A stretch of DNA of 64,000 bases from Treponema sp. UBA1747 (GCA_002315375.1 DCHR01000006.1:62001-126000); one strand, 5' to 3'; counted from the stretch's first letter, positions 25,092-34,060 are shown. The notes: generated by a model not told the origin, from the letters alone. A program made the numbers and translations.

Positions 25092-25125
25092 AAAGCCACA
25101 GAAGAAAAACTTCTGTGGCTTTTTG
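25092..25125. terminator. bidirectional terminator between rsfS and the ThrH-like gene
   Basis: An 11-bp stem (25094-25104 with 25110-25120) with an AAAAA loop. T follows on the plus strand and the matching A run precedes it, so it can end both convergent units. Confidence 0.9.
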
Positions 25126-25130
25126 TTTCA

Positions 25131-25167
25131 TCAAATGGTCTCTGAACTTGTCGAAGGATCCATTTGA
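25131..25167. repeat. variable-arm hairpin, family A copy 2
   Basis: Arms TCAAATGG (25131-25138) and CCATTTGA (25160-25167). The loop contains CTGAACTTGTCGAAGG, the family A core. A further small hairpin (TTTGATTT with AAATCAAA) follows directly. Confidence 0.7.
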
Positions 25168-25188
25168 TTTGTAAATCAAACAGAATTA

Positions 25189-25794
25189 CTAGCTGTTAAG
25201 AACGTCTTTAATTGCAGCCAGAAGTTCAGAATATTCTGTGAAGGCTTTGTACTGCGGGAAATCAGCCTTGATTTTGTCTGTAGTACGGAAAAGGAAACCT
25301 GCCTTTGAAGCCTGAATCATTCCAAGATCATTGAAGCTGTCGCCTGAAGCAATTGTTTCGTATCCCATAGACTGAAGTGCTTTTACAGTTGTGAGCTTTG
25401 ATTTTTCGCAGCGCATTTTATAACCTGTAATTTCTCCGTTTGGAGCAACTTCCAGAGTGTTACAGAAAATAGTCGGCATACCCAGTTTTTTCATAAGAGG
25501 GCCGGCAAACTGTTCGAAGGTATCTGAAAGAATGATTGTCTGACAGTTGTCGCGAAGTTCATCCAGAAATTCTTTTGCTCCTTCCATTGGGTCAATTTTA
25601 GAAATAACATCCTGAATTTCTTTAAGTCCCAGATTATGCTGTTTCAGAATATCGATACGATACTTCATGAGTTTGTCATAATCAGGTTCATCACGAGTTG
25701 TTCTTTTGAGTTCCGGGATACCTGTTGCTTCAGCAAATGCAATCCAGATTTCAGGAACCAGAACGCCTTCCATATCAAGACATGTAATATACAT
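25189..25794 (-). CDS. thrH: ThrH-like phosphoserine phosphatase / homoserine phosphotransferase
   Basis: HAD-superfamily enzyme, 201 aa. The N-terminus CLDMEGVLVPEIWIAFAEAT is characteristic of ThrH, which dephosphorylates phosphoserine and can transfer the phosphate to homoserine. Further motifs: IILSDTFEQFAGPLM (motif II), KSKLTTVKALQ (motif III Lys) and ASGDSFNDLGMI (motif IV). It stands alone, convergent with rsfS, with repeats between. Substrate inferred from close family match. Confidence 0.88.
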   Translation of the reverse strand: MYITCLDMEGVLVPEIWIAFAEATGIPELKRTTRDEPDYDKLMKYRIDILKQHNLGLKEIQDVISKIDPMEGAKEFLDELRDNCQTIILSDTFEQFAGPLMKKLGMPTIFCNTLEVAPNGEITGYKMRCEKSKLTTVKALQSMGYETIASGDSFNDLGMIQASKAGFLFRTTDKIKADFPQYKAFTEYSELLAAIKDVLNS

Positions 25795-25946
25795 TTTTTT
25801 CTCCAGAAAAGTAATTTTCTAGAATTATAATTAGAAATAAGGTTTTTATCCATATTGGAGAATAAGGTTTTCATTTACCTTTTTACAAAACCTTTTTCTT
25901 CTTATATAATATATGGATAATAAAAAAGACTAAGGGGAAGGTCTTT

Positions 25947-27887
25947 ATGGCGACAAGTGCAAATCTAAGTCAGATTATTCGTTTTTATGCTGAAAAGCAG
26001 AATTCACCGTTTATTGATTTCAATGAGTTTTGTGCCTATTTGAAAAAATATGCTGAACATCATGTTGAAGAACAGGCAGAACTGGTGAAATATCTGGGAG
26101 ATCCTTCAAATACCGTTCTTGCTGAACTGGAGGGGTTGCAGGCAAAACATATTGCTGCTATTTCAACTTATGAAAAAAAGAAAATCATCATAGCTATTTC
26201 TTATTTTTCTGTTCAGTTTGCAAAAAGGTTCAAAGAAATTCTGGACAATGAATCTGTTCCGTATCCAATCGTAACTGATCTGCCTAAAAAATTTCCGGTT
26301 GATTTGCTGGAAGCAAAGGATGCTTCTGATTATATAAAAGGAATTCTTGAATCGCAGGATTTGAAAAGCCAGTGTCTTATGGTGGTTCATTTTGGGCATG
26401 AAGTTTCATCAATGCTTCTGCCGGCATGTATCCCTGTAAAGCTTCTGATGGAAACTGCCAAAAAGAAGGTGAGACGAATTCTTGCAAAGGATGAATTCCA
26501 TGATTACTATCTGAAAAAACTTAGTGGCTCAAATCCCGGAAAAGAATTAATAGTTCAGCACTTCTTTCAGAACTTTGTAGAGAATAAATACCAGAGTGAT
26601 AATATTGAAGATACACTTTCCAGTGATGATTACTATTACTGGAGTCAGCTCTGTTATTTCATCAGACAGGATTTTGATAAGATTCAGGATAAAACTGTTG
26701 AAGACATGAATATTCTTCAGGCTATTGAAATTACAGAAATCAATAATGTTTACCTGAAGCAGAAAATGCAGACTGCCCAGCGCAAGCAGGAAGCCCTGAA
26801 ACAGCTGGATTTCAGTTTCCAGAAGCCTCCGTATCTTTACACAATCGACCAGATGCTGAAACTTAAAGACAGTAACGGAAAACTTCTTTATGGTCAGTTT
26901 GATGAAGAAGATTTCAAGAAGTATCTGATGGCTGCTACAGGGGAAGCAAAGGAAGGGGAACTTCCAAGACTTCTGGTTTTTAAAGTTGAAAGCGGAACCA
27001 AATATTACATTGTTAAGAATAAAGTAATTCCATTGACTGTACGTCTTGCAAATGAAGCACACAATGTAATTGAACAGACTTTTGAAAACAGATGGTATCA
27101 GAAGCTTATGGATTATGAGGCAACTGGCGAAATGAAAAATGCAAAGGAGTTTGAAGAATCTCTTGCAGAAGAAATCCGACAGCAGGCTCCTGTTTTGTGG
27201 GCTCTTTTGAATGCAAACTTTATGCCGCTTTTGTCTCATGAAAAAAATGCTGATGAAGAACTTGATGGCGGAAGAATTTTCCATGATCATGAGCTGCTTC
27301 CTTACAGTCAGATTCTTATGATCAGGCAGAATGATATTCTGGCACAGGCAAAAATGAGACTGCCTTTCTGGTATACAATTCCTGTTATTTCCTGGATTTG
27401 TGCTATTTTTGCCGGAAAGAAGAAAACGAAGAAGGAAGCAAAAAATGAAAGCCGTTCTACAGCAAAAGATTTAGCCGAAGCAGGATTTGATGAAGACGGA
27501 CTTCCTGAATTCGATGAAGGTAATAAAAAGCAGGCAGGAAAGAAAGCAAAGAAGGATGCTCTTGCAGACAGGGCTGAAGATCTGGTAAAAGATTTTATTA
27601 CTGAAGGTTCAACCCTGGACCGTGAGCTTGATTTCCTTTGCAAGCAATGGAATAAAATGATTACCAAGCAGGCAAGTATTACTCTTACAGAAGATGTTAA
27701 TTCCCTGATTCGCGATTATATGCGGAAAGTAATTCATACCCTCACTGCTTCAACCTTTACTGTTGAACGGGTAAAAGGACTTGCAAAAGCTCTGGTAAAA
27801 ACTCCGAACATGCAGAAGATTAAGGAAGAAGAAGCCCTTACGCAATATGTTGAGCTCTATATTCTGAAACTTGTTTCAAACAGATAA
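25947..27887 (+). CDS. large protein of unknown function, possibly treponeme-specific
   Basis: 646 aa, not recognised. No signal peptide; mostly helical and charged. One hydrophobic segment, about residues 472-488 (FWYTIPVISWICAIFAG), is followed by a Lys-rich linker (KKKTKKEAKNE) and a helical C-terminal domain of about 110 residues. AGGGGAAGG before the ATG is a strong ribosome-binding site. The layout suggests a cytoplasmic protein anchored to the inner membrane near its C-terminal third. It is monocistronic with its own terminator. No function can be assigned. Confidence 0.8.
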   Translation: MATSANLSQIIRFYAEKQNSPFIDFNEFCAYLKKYAEHHVEEQAELVKYLGDPSNTVLAELEGLQAKHIAAISTYEKKKIIIAISYFSVQFAKRFKEILDNESVPYPIVTDLPKKFPVDLLEAKDASDYIKGILESQDLKSQCLMVVHFGHEVSSMLLPACIPVKLLMETAKKKVRRILAKDEFHDYYLKKLSGSNPGKELIVQHFFQNFVENKYQSDNIEDTLSSDDYYYWSQLCYFIRQDFDKIQDKTVEDMNILQAIEITEINNVYLKQKMQTAQRKQEALKQLDFSFQKPPYLYTIDQMLKLKDSNGKLLYGQFDEEDFKKYLMAATGEAKEGELPRLLVFKVESGTKYYIVKNKVIPLTVRLANEAHNVIEQTFENRWYQKLMDYEATGEMKNAKEFEESLAEEIRQQAPVLWALLNANFMPLLSHEKNADEELDGGRIFHDHELLPYSQILMIRQNDILAQAKMRLPFWYTIPVISWICAIFAGKKKTKKEAKNESRSTAKDLAEAGFDEDGLPEFDEGNKKQAGKKAKKDALADRAEDLVKDFITEGSTLDRELDFLCKQWNKMITKQASITLTEDVNSLIRDYMRKVIHTLTASTFTVERVKGLAKALVKTPNMQKIKEEEALTQYVELYILKLVSNR

Positions 27888-27891
27888 AAAG

Positions 27892-27918
27892 AAAGCGGGA
27901 TGAAAATCCCGCTTTTTT
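27892..27918 (+). terminator. terminator of the 646-aa unknown gene
   Basis: AAGCGGGAT (27893-27901) pairs with ATCCCGCTT (27906-27914) across a GAAA loop, then T to 27918. Confidence 0.92.
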
Positions 27919-27924
27919 GTTAAT

Positions 27925-27974
27925 AACCGGGGGTTGCGTTTGCTGAACTTGTAGACGCATCAAAACTGCCGGTT
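27925..27974. repeat. variable-arm hairpin, family A copy 3
   Basis: Arms AACCGG (27925-27930) and CCGGTT (27969-27974). The loop includes TGCTGAACTTGTAGACGC, one base off the family A core. It lies between convergent genes, as do the other copies. Confidence 0.55.
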
Positions 27975-27980
27975 GTTTTT

Positions 27981-28841
27981 TTATACCCGGAATAAGGTTC
28001 TGATGTTTTTGTCTACTGTGTCAGAAAGTTCTTCTACAGAAATACCACGATGTTCGGCAATAAAGCGGTATGTGTTATCTACGAGAACCGGAGAATTGGT
28101 CTGTCCGCGGAAGGGAACCGGTGCCAGATAAGGAGCGTCTGTTTCGCAAAGGATTTTTTCAGGAGGAACGAGATTCAGCAGCTCATGCATTTCTTCAAGT
28201 TTTGCTTTTTTTGTGTAGGTTACACTGCCTGAAAAACTGATGTACCAGCCAAGGTTCAGAAACTCTTCGGCTTCTTTTATGCCATAGCTGTAACAGTGAA
28301 TAATGCCTTTGTTCCAGCCAATATTTTTTATGCATTCCAGGGTATCTTCAAAACCATCACGACTGTGAACAATGAACGGAAGATCCATCTCTTTGGAAAG
28401 TTCCAGCTGCATTTCAAAAAGTTCTTTTTCACCCTTGAAAATTTCCTGGTCATATTCATCTTCGCAGTGACCATCAACACCAGCAGGGTTCCAGTGATGA
28501 TCGATACCGCCTTCACCGATAGCAACAATTCTTTTTCCCACTGCAATATTCTGGCGGAGAATATTCATCTGGTTATACCGGTCTTTGATTGCTTCAATAT
28601 CAGGCCAGATTCCTGCGCTGTAATACATAAAGTCTTTTGCTTTTTGTGATAGAACAGGGTCGGGGATTTCAGAAACGGCTTTTTCAACAAGGGCCTGTCG
28701 TTCAGAAAAATCATCGCACCGGGTGCCGATGTCCATTCCAAAAAAACAGTTTTTTGCTGCCATATGAGTGAGAATGTCAGAACCGTTCAGACCGCGGTCT
28801 GTAACAAGATGATGAAAATGAAAATGAGTGTCGCTGAACAT
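27981..28841 (-). CDS. TatD-family metal-dependent hydrolase
   Basis: 286 aa. Metal ligands of the TatD family are in DTHFHFH (N-terminus), AIGEGGIDHHW, PFIVHSRDG, IIHCYSYG and CETDAPYLAP. TatD proteins are 3'-5' DNases and related hydrolases. The insertion after residue 100 is a little longer than in E. coli TatD. It is convergent with the 646-aa gene. Family firm; substrate not shown by sequence. Confidence 0.92.
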   Translation of the reverse strand: MFSDTHFHFHHLVTDRGLNGSDILTHMAAKNCFFGMDIGTRCDDFSERQALVEKAVSEIPDPVLSQKAKDFMYYSAGIWPDIEAIKDRYNQMNILRQNIAVGKRIVAIGEGGIDHHWNPAGVDGHCEDEYDQEIFKGEKELFEMQLELSKEMDLPFIVHSRDGFEDTLECIKNIGWNKGIIHCYSYGIKEAEEFLNLGWYISFSGSVTYTKKAKLEEMHELLNLVPPEKILCETDAPYLAPVPFRGQTNSPVLVDNTYRFIAEHRGISVEELSDTVDKNIRTLFRV

Positions 28842-28856
28842 GGAAAGAATTGTAAT

Positions 28857-28886
28857 AAAAAGGGCGGTAGTATTCTACTACCGCCC
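28857..28886 (-). terminator. terminator of the padR-HAAS-pspC operon
   Basis: A perfect 11-bp stem (28862-28872 with 28876-28886) with a 3-base loop; on the minus strand it is followed by TTTTT. It lies 29 bases after the pspC stop. Confidence 0.9.
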
Positions 28887-28914
28887 GGAGGTTTTAATTT
28901 ACTGGCAAAGTGAA

Positions 28915-29241
28915 TTATTTTTCATCAAAATAAGAATTGAATTCTTCGTCAGAATGTCCTGAGGTATTCTGTGCTGAATCTGAAGTCTTATGGCTTTCAG
29001 TTTCATTTTCATTTACGTTTGCACGTTTCAGGTTGTCGATATCATCCTCATCATAGGAATCAGTGTTTTCAGGCATAATCAGCGCTGCAATAATGTAAAT
29101 TACAATTCCTGTTCCAACAGAGAAAAGTGAAAGGATAACAACTGCCAGACGAACTATGCTTGGATCGATTCCGAAGTAGTCAGCAATTCCTCCGCATACT
29201 CCGCAGATTTTTCTGTTATTTGATTTCTTAAGTGTTTTCAT
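28915..29241 (-). CDS. PspC-domain membrane protein
   Basis: 108 aa. Residues 1-60 are a PspC domain (NRKICGVCGGIADYFGIDPS, then a membrane helix around LAVVILSLFSVGTGIVIYII). The last 45 residues are acidic and polar. PspC proteins sense or respond to envelope stress. It is the last gene of an operon with a PadR regulator and a HAAS/DUF4097 protein, an arrangement known in other bacteria as an envelope-stress module. Confidence 0.9.
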   Translation of the reverse strand: MKTLKKSNNRKICGVCGGIADYFGIDPSIVRLAVVILSLFSVGTGIVIYIIAALIMPENTDSYDEDDIDNLKRANVNENETESHKTSDSAQNTSGHSDEEFNSYFDEK

Positions 29242-29254
29242 TTTTACTCTCCCT

Positions 29255-30163
29255 TTATTTTGTCTTACAAAGTACAGAACCCATTCCTACATTAACAGAA
29301 ATGTGATTTTCTTTTTTGTTTCCAGGAGTTACATTCTGAACTCCGGAATATTTTTTGTCATTGAAGCGAAAGTCTCCCAGTCCAACTTTGCAGTCGAAAG
29401 AAAAACTATCTTCCTTGTCATCCAGTTTCAGATTAACAGCACCCATACCGCAATCTACATTTGTTCTTCCTTTAAGGCTTCCTGAAAGTTCCATATTTCC
29501 CATGCCGCATTTGATGTCGCTTTTTTCACTTGCAATACCGCTGAGAATCAGATTGCCGGCTCCTACAGAAATGCTGGCCTTTTTACAGTTCATGGAAAGG
29601 GTTTTTGTTTTCAGAAGTCCTGCGCCAAGTCTGATTTTTGCTTCATCAAGGTTTGCATTTGCTGGTACAGTAATCAGGATGCGTGGAATGATACGGCTTT
29701 TATGTTCATGGCTGAAAAAGTCCAGAACTCCCATTTTTTTAATGCTGTTTACAACCAGTGTCTTGTTTGAAATAAAGCAGGTGAAATTTTCTTTTCTGAT
29801 ACCTCTGGTTTCTACCATCCATTTGTTGCCCGGAATGAAAACTGCGTGGCAGGCTCCTAAATCCATGGAAACGGATGTTATTTCATCCTGTGAAAAATCA
29901 AAGCAAAGGGAATCGAAAGGAATTTCTGTTTTTTCTGAAGAATCTTCTTCATTTTCAGATGCTGTAAGGGCATTTGAAAACTTTTCCATAATTGTTTTTG
30001 CTGTTTCTTCAGGACTTCCCAGTTCTTTGATTACTTTTTCGTCATCATCAGCATCCTCGAAGTAGTCTGAATAATACTGAAGTGCTTCAGATTTTTCTTC
30101 ATCAGTAAGTGATGTAAGTCTTCCTTTAAGTTCATTCAAATATTCTTCTCTTGTCATACTCAT
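29255..30163 (-). CDS. HAAS-domain (DUF1700) protein with DUF4097 beta-helix
   Basis: 302 aa. Residues 1-60 match the HAAS/DUF1700 domain (MTREEYLNELKGRLTSLTDE, YYSDYFEDADDDEKVIKELG), which accompanies PadR regulators. From about residue 95 the chain turns into repeated short strands of the DUF4097 type (LRLGAGLLKTKTLSMNCKKA-like, seen as RLGAGLLKTKTLSMN, SDIKCGMGNMELSGSL, VDCGMGAVNLKL), ending NVGMGSVLCK. No membrane helix is obvious, unlike most HAAS proteins. It overlaps padR by 4 bases. Confidence 0.85.
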   Translation of the reverse strand: MSMTREEYLNELKGRLTSLTDEEKSEALQYYSDYFEDADDDEKVIKELGSPEETAKTIMEKFSNALTASENEEDSSEKTEIPFDSLCFDFSQDEITSVSMDLGACHAVFIPGNKWMVETRGIRKENFTCFISNKTLVVNSIKKMGVLDFFSHEHKSRIIPRILITVPANANLDEAKIRLGAGLLKTKTLSMNCKKASISVGAGNLILSGIASEKSDIKCGMGNMELSGSLKGRTNVDCGMGAVNLKLDDKEDSFSFDCKVGLGDFRFNDKKYSGVQNVTPGNKKENHISVNVGMGSVLCKTK

Positions 30164-30474
30164 TCTCCTACAAGAATATTATTCAATTTATTTCTGTATT
30201 CTAACCAGTCCTGCTGATACACGGCCAGAAACTGATAGCCTTTTGCGGTAACTTTGTAATACCGCCTGTTTCTTCCCTGAAATTCCTGATCAAAGGTTTC
30301 CAGACATTCTTCTTTCTGCAAACGTCGAAGGACCGGGTATAGGGTGCTTTCAGAAACATCCATAACTGAACGGACATCCTGTGTTATCTTGTAACCGTAG
30401 GATGAACCTCCATCCTTAGCAACAATAGCCAGAACAACTGCATCAAGAAGGGAAGAGCTTATTGGAAATGCCAT
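30160..30474 (-). CDS. PadR-family transcriptional regulator
   Basis: 104 aa winged-helix repressor. LDAVVLAIVAKDGGSSYGYK, VSESTLYPVLRRLQKEECLE and YYKVTAKGYQFLA are the PadR signature. Its gene leads the HAAS-PspC operon, and a perfect A/T-rich palindrome lies 30 bases before its start, so autorepression is likely. Effector unknown. Confidence 0.92.
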   Translation of the reverse strand: MAFPISSSLLDAVVLAIVAKDGGSSYGYKITQDVRSVMDVSESTLYPVLRRLQKEECLETFDQEFQGRNRRYYKVTAKGYQFLAVYQQDWLEYRNKLNNILVGE

Positions 30475-30503
30475 AGCGCCTCCTGCAATATTGCTTATGA
30501 TTT

Positions 30504-30526
30504 AATATTATATATTATATAATATT
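30504..30526. promoter_or_regulatory. palindromic operator candidate upstream of padR
   Basis: A perfect 11-bp inverted repeat with one central base: AATATTATATA (30504-30514), T, TATATAATATT (30516-30526). It lies in the divergent gap between padR and the ABC-F gene and overlaps where a padR promoter would sit. PadR proteins bind A/T-rich palindromes near their own genes; the length and perfection exceed what the local A/T content would readily give. Confidence 0.5.
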
Positions 30527-30616
30527 GTGTCAAGAAAAATGCTATTTTTTGTGTAATATTATTCGAAAATTAAAGGTTTTCTTTAATTTTTTTCGGATTT
30601 CCTTTAATATTTCCCT

Positions 30617-32551
30617 ATGACTCTTCTAACAGTAAACAATTTACGTAAAATCGGCCGTGAAAAAGATCTTTTCAGTGGTGTTACTTTTGGTCTTCAGGAA
30701 GGCGAAAAAGCAGCCCTTATTGGCCGCAACGGAACAGGAAAATCAACCCTCTTGAATACAATTGCGGGCGTGCTGCCTCCAGATGACGGAGCAGTAGTTT
30801 TTAACCGTGAGTGCGGGGTTTCTTTTCTGCCTCAAAATCCTGTTTATGAAAAAGAAGATTCAATCCGGGATCATATTTTTAAAAGTAAAAGTGAAAAATT
30901 AAAGATTATCCGTGAATATGAACAGGTTTGTGAAGAAATGGCTGTACGCCCGAACCTGGCAAAACGCTATGAAGAACTGAATAAACTGATGGAAGACAAA
31001 AATCTCTGGATTTATGAAAGCCAGATTTCTTCCATTCTTTCAAAACTTGGAATTCATGACCTGGAACGCAAAATGGGAGAGCTTTCGGGCGGTATGATAA
31101 AGAAAGTTGCTCTTGCCCAGGTTCTTGTAGAAGACGCAAAACTTCTGCTTCTGGACGAACCGACAAACCACCTGGATATTACAACCATTACCTGGCTTCA
31201 GAAATATCTTCACGATACTGAAAAATCGGTATTGATGGTAACTCATGACCGTTACTTTCTGGACGCAGTATGTAACAATATTTATGAGCTGGCAAGAAAC
31301 AAGCTGACACTTTATCACGGAAATTATTCTGAATATCTTGATAAGAAAGAGAAGGAAGCAGAAATTGAAGCCAACACTGAACGCAGAATTGAAAGTGTTC
31401 TTCGTTTTGAACGGGAATGGCTTTTGCGCGGTCCCTGCGCCCGCGGAACAAAAATTAAAGCCAGAATTCAGCGTGATGAACAGCTTATCAACCGTGAAAA
31501 ATTTCAGGCAGATAAAGGTTTTACTTTTGAAGTAAAAGGCCGTCGCCTTGGTGGAAAAGTACTGGAACTGCATGGAGTGGGAAAATCATTTGAGAAAGGT
31601 TTTTCTGATCCTGAAGGGAAGAGGGAATGTGTACTGAAAGATTTCAGTTATGTTTTTACAAAAGGGCAGAAAATCGGAATCTTTGGTGACAACGGAAGCG
31701 GAAAGTCTACTCTGCTGAATATTATTACGGGAAAGCTTCAGCCTGATACAGGAACGGTTGTTGTAGGAGAAAATACATTCTTTGGTTATTACAACCAGAA
31801 TCCTGTATTCCCTGATACAGAAATGACAGTCCTGGAATATGTAAAGGAAGTGGCCCAGGCTGTTGAACTGAAAGACGGGACTATTGTCCGCCCGGAAAAA
31901 TTCCTGGAAGAATTCGGCTTTGAAGGCCGCATTCAGTATTGTGCAGTTTCCACTTTAAGCGGCGGTGAAAGAAAGCGCCTTTTCCTTGTACGGCTTCTTC
32001 TAACAAATCCAAACTTCCTTATTCTGGACGAACCGACCAACGACTTTGATATTTTTACAATGAATATTCTGGAACAGTTTTTGATGCAGTACCAGGGCTG
32101 TCTTCTTATTGTAAGTCATGACCGGTACTTCATGGATAAAGTTGCGGATTCTTTGTTTATTCTGGAAGATGATGGAAGTGTCAGCGGATTTGTCGGCAAG
32201 TGCAGTGAGTACGTGGAATACAGAGAAAATGAGCAATGTACAATTCATAATGCACAACCAGATGCTGGTAAAGGAAAGAATTCTGGTAATGGGGGACAGG
32301 CCTCTATGGCAGCTACAAATGCCAATGAGCCTGTAAAGAAAAAACTTTCTTATAAAGAACAGAAGGAATTTGAAGCGCTGGATGCAGAGATTCCTGAACT
32401 GGAAGCACGGAAGACAGAACTTGAAGACCTTATGGGAAGCGGAACTGCAGGTGGAGATGAAATCGTAAAGGCAACTGCTGAATATAATACTCTTACTGCA
32501 GAACTAGATGAAAAATATGAACGCTGGACAGAACTGGCAGAACGAATGTAA
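30617..32551 (+). CDS. ABC-F family ATPase
   Basis: 644 aa with two ABC cassettes and no membrane domain. Cassette 1: GRNGTGKSTLLNTIAG, signature LSGGMIKKVALAQ and Walker B LLLLDEPTNHLD. Cassette 2: GDNGSGKSTLLNIITG, LSGGERKRLFLVR and LILDEPTNDFD. The C-terminal tail (about 560-644) is a coiled coil preceded by a linker. Such proteins (Uup/EttA type) act on ribosomes. The linker region contains NEQCTIHNAQ, encoded by repeat-like DNA at 32233-32258, and is probably an acquired low-complexity insertion. Divergent from padR. Confidence 0.92.
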   Translation: MTLLTVNNLRKIGREKDLFSGVTFGLQEGEKAALIGRNGTGKSTLLNTIAGVLPPDDGAVVFNRECGVSFLPQNPVYEKEDSIRDHIFKSKSEKLKIIREYEQVCEEMAVRPNLAKRYEELNKLMEDKNLWIYESQISSILSKLGIHDLERKMGELSGGMIKKVALAQVLVEDAKLLLLDEPTNHLDITTITWLQKYLHDTEKSVLMVTHDRYFLDAVCNNIYELARNKLTLYHGNYSEYLDKKEKEAEIEANTERRIESVLRFEREWLLRGPCARGTKIKARIQRDEQLINREKFQADKGFTFEVKGRRLGGKVLELHGVGKSFEKGFSDPEGKRECVLKDFSYVFTKGQKIGIFGDNGSGKSTLLNIITGKLQPDTGTVVVGENTFFGYYNQNPVFPDTEMTVLEYVKEVAQAVELKDGTIVRPEKFLEEFGFEGRIQYCAVSTLSGGERKRLFLVRLLLTNPNFLILDEPTNDFDIFTMNILEQFLMQYQGCLLIVSHDRYFMDKVADSLFILEDDGSVSGFVGKCSEYVEYRENEQCTIHNAQPDAGKGKNSGNGGQASMAATNANEPVKKKLSYKEQKEFEALDAEIPELEARKTELEDLMGSGTAGGDEIVKATAEYNTLTAELDEKYERWTELAERM

Positions 32552-33538
32552 TTACAGAACCCGCCACGGGTTTTCGCTTCCGTCACGCCAGGCTTTTATG
32601 CTTTTAAGAGAATTTCCTACCATGTCACGGATGGCATTGTCTGTGTAGAAAGCCATGTGCGGTGTAACGATTACATTAGGCATAGAACGCAGAATCATGA
32701 GGGCATCGTTATCGAGCATGTCGCTTTTTAAGTCGTTGTAGTACATGCCGAATTCGTTTTCTACAACATCAAGACCACAGGCTGCAATCTTTCCTGATTT
32801 CAGTGCTTCAATTAAAGCTGTTGAATCGATGAGTCCGCCGCGGGCTGTATTGATGATTACAGAATTGTCCTTCATTTTTGCGATTGTATCTTTATTCAAA
32901 AGGTGGAAGTTTTCTTCTGTAAGGGGAGTGTGAAGAGTGATAATGTCGCTGTTTTTCAGGAGTGTTTCAAAATCCACATACTCTGCGTATTTCTTTACTT
33001 CATCATTCTGGTATTTGTCGTAAGCGTAAATCTTGCAGCCGAAACCTGTAAGGTTTTTGATTACAGTTTTTCCGATACGGCCGGTGCCGATAACACCTAC
33101 AGAAAAATCTTTCAGTTCGCGTCCCTGAATGCCTTTCAATGAAAAATCATTTATTTCGGCACGCTGCATGATGCGCTTCATTTTGCGAAGGCTCATGAGC
33201 ATAAGCATTACTGTGTAATCGGCAACGCCTTCAGGTCCGTAAACCGCGTTTCCCACCTGAATACCAAGCTCTTCACATTTTTTAAGGTCAATGTGGTCAT
33301 AGCCGATAGTTCTGGTGGAAATGTAGCGCACACCGTTTCTGTAGAATTCTTCGACCATTTCACCGGGTATTTTTGTGGTGATAATGCTCAAAGCATCGCA
33401 GCCTTTTGACAGATCTGTGTTCTTTCCAAGTGCCGGAGCTTCCCGGCAGATTTCAAGTTCAATTCCAAGTTCTTCAGAATATTTCTTGAACCATTGATCT
33501 TCATCAAAGTCGCGGTAATTGTAAACAAGAACTTTCAT
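32552..33538 (-). CDS. D-2-hydroxyacid dehydrogenase (D-lactate dehydrogenase-like)
   Basis: 328 aa NAD-dependent enzyme. VGVIGTGRIGKTVIKNLTGF is the Rossmann motif. Catalytic Arg lies in INTARGGLIDSTAL, Glu in DVVENEFGMY and His in VTPHMAFYTDNAI. The N-terminal DFDEDQWFKKY and the overall layout match D-lactate dehydrogenases of the LdhA type, so pyruvate to D-lactate is the likely reaction. Its stop abuts the ABC-F stop (convergent, no gap). It lies 34 bases downstream of groES on the same strand. Confidence 0.9.
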   Translation of the reverse strand: MKVLVYNYRDFDEDQWFKKYSEELGIELEICREAPALGKNTDLSKGCDALSIITTKIPGEMVEEFYRNGVRYISTRTIGYDHIDLKKCEELGIQVGNAVYGPEGVADYTVMLMLMSLRKMKRIMQRAEINDFSLKGIQGRELKDFSVGVIGTGRIGKTVIKNLTGFGCKIYAYDKYQNDEVKKYAEYVDFETLLKNSDIITLHTPLTEENFHLLNKDTIAKMKDNSVIINTARGGLIDSTALIEALKSGKIAACGLDVVENEFGMYYNDLKSDMLDNDALMILRSMPNVIVTPHMAFYTDNAIRDMVGNSLKSIKAWRDGSENPWRVL

Positions 33539-33572
33539 GTGTGCGCCCCTAAGCAGAAATCTGCGTTAGAAA

Positions 33573-33845
33573 TTATTCAACGATAGCAATAATGTCGTTC
33601 ATCTTAAGAATGAGGTGATCTTCGCCGTCAATTTTAAGCTGTGTTCCTGAGTATTTGTCGTACATGATTCTGTCGCCGACTTTTACTGACATTTTTACGT
33701 CTGCAGTTCCTTCGCCAACAGCAATAACTTTTGCTGTCATTGTTTTTTCCTGAGCTGCATCTGGGATAATAAGTCCGCTTGCTGTTTTTGTTTCGGCTTT
33801 GTCATTTTTTACCAGAACTCTGTCTGCTAATGGTGTAATTTTCAT
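33573..33845 (-). CDS. groES: co-chaperonin GroES
   Basis: 90 aa, normal length. ITPLADRVLVKNDKAETKTA, GLIIPDAAQEK (mobile loop), VKVGDRIMYDKYSGTQLKID and MNDIIAIVE are diagnostic. groEL is not next to it, as in other treponemes where the two genes lie apart. I see no CIRCE element upstream. Confidence 0.97.
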   Translation of the reverse strand: MKITPLADRVLVKNDKAETKTASGLIIPDAAQEKTMTAKVIAVGEGTADVKMSVKVGDRIMYDKYSGTQLKIDGEDHLILKMNDIIAIVE

Positions 33846-34060
33846 GGTTTTTCTCCTATGTAATCCCGGATTTAAGGAAAATCCCGGAATCCAGGCAATT
33901 TAAGTATGATTTTGTGTAAAATTTAATAAAAAAGGGTGAAAAAGGCAATAAAAAAAGACAAAATGGCCCAAAAGTTCATTCTTTGGAATCAAACGGGTCA
34001 AAATGATACAGATTTTGAAAAACAAGGAAGAAAAGGGTCAGAAAATCCCGGAATTTGGGG

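Noticed and set aside
26547..27290. 247-codon open frame opposite the 646-aa unknown gene
   Set aside because: Antisense; the plus-strand gene has a strong ribosome-binding site and terminator, and the antisense protein is Phe/Ile/Cys-rich noise.
29355..30065. 236-codon open frame opposite the HAAS gene
   Set aside because: Antisense shadow; Ser/Phe-rich with no motif and no start signal.
33846..33960. CIRCE heat-shock operator before groES
   Set aside because: No TTAGCACTC-N9-GAGTGCTAA-like inverted repeat is present.
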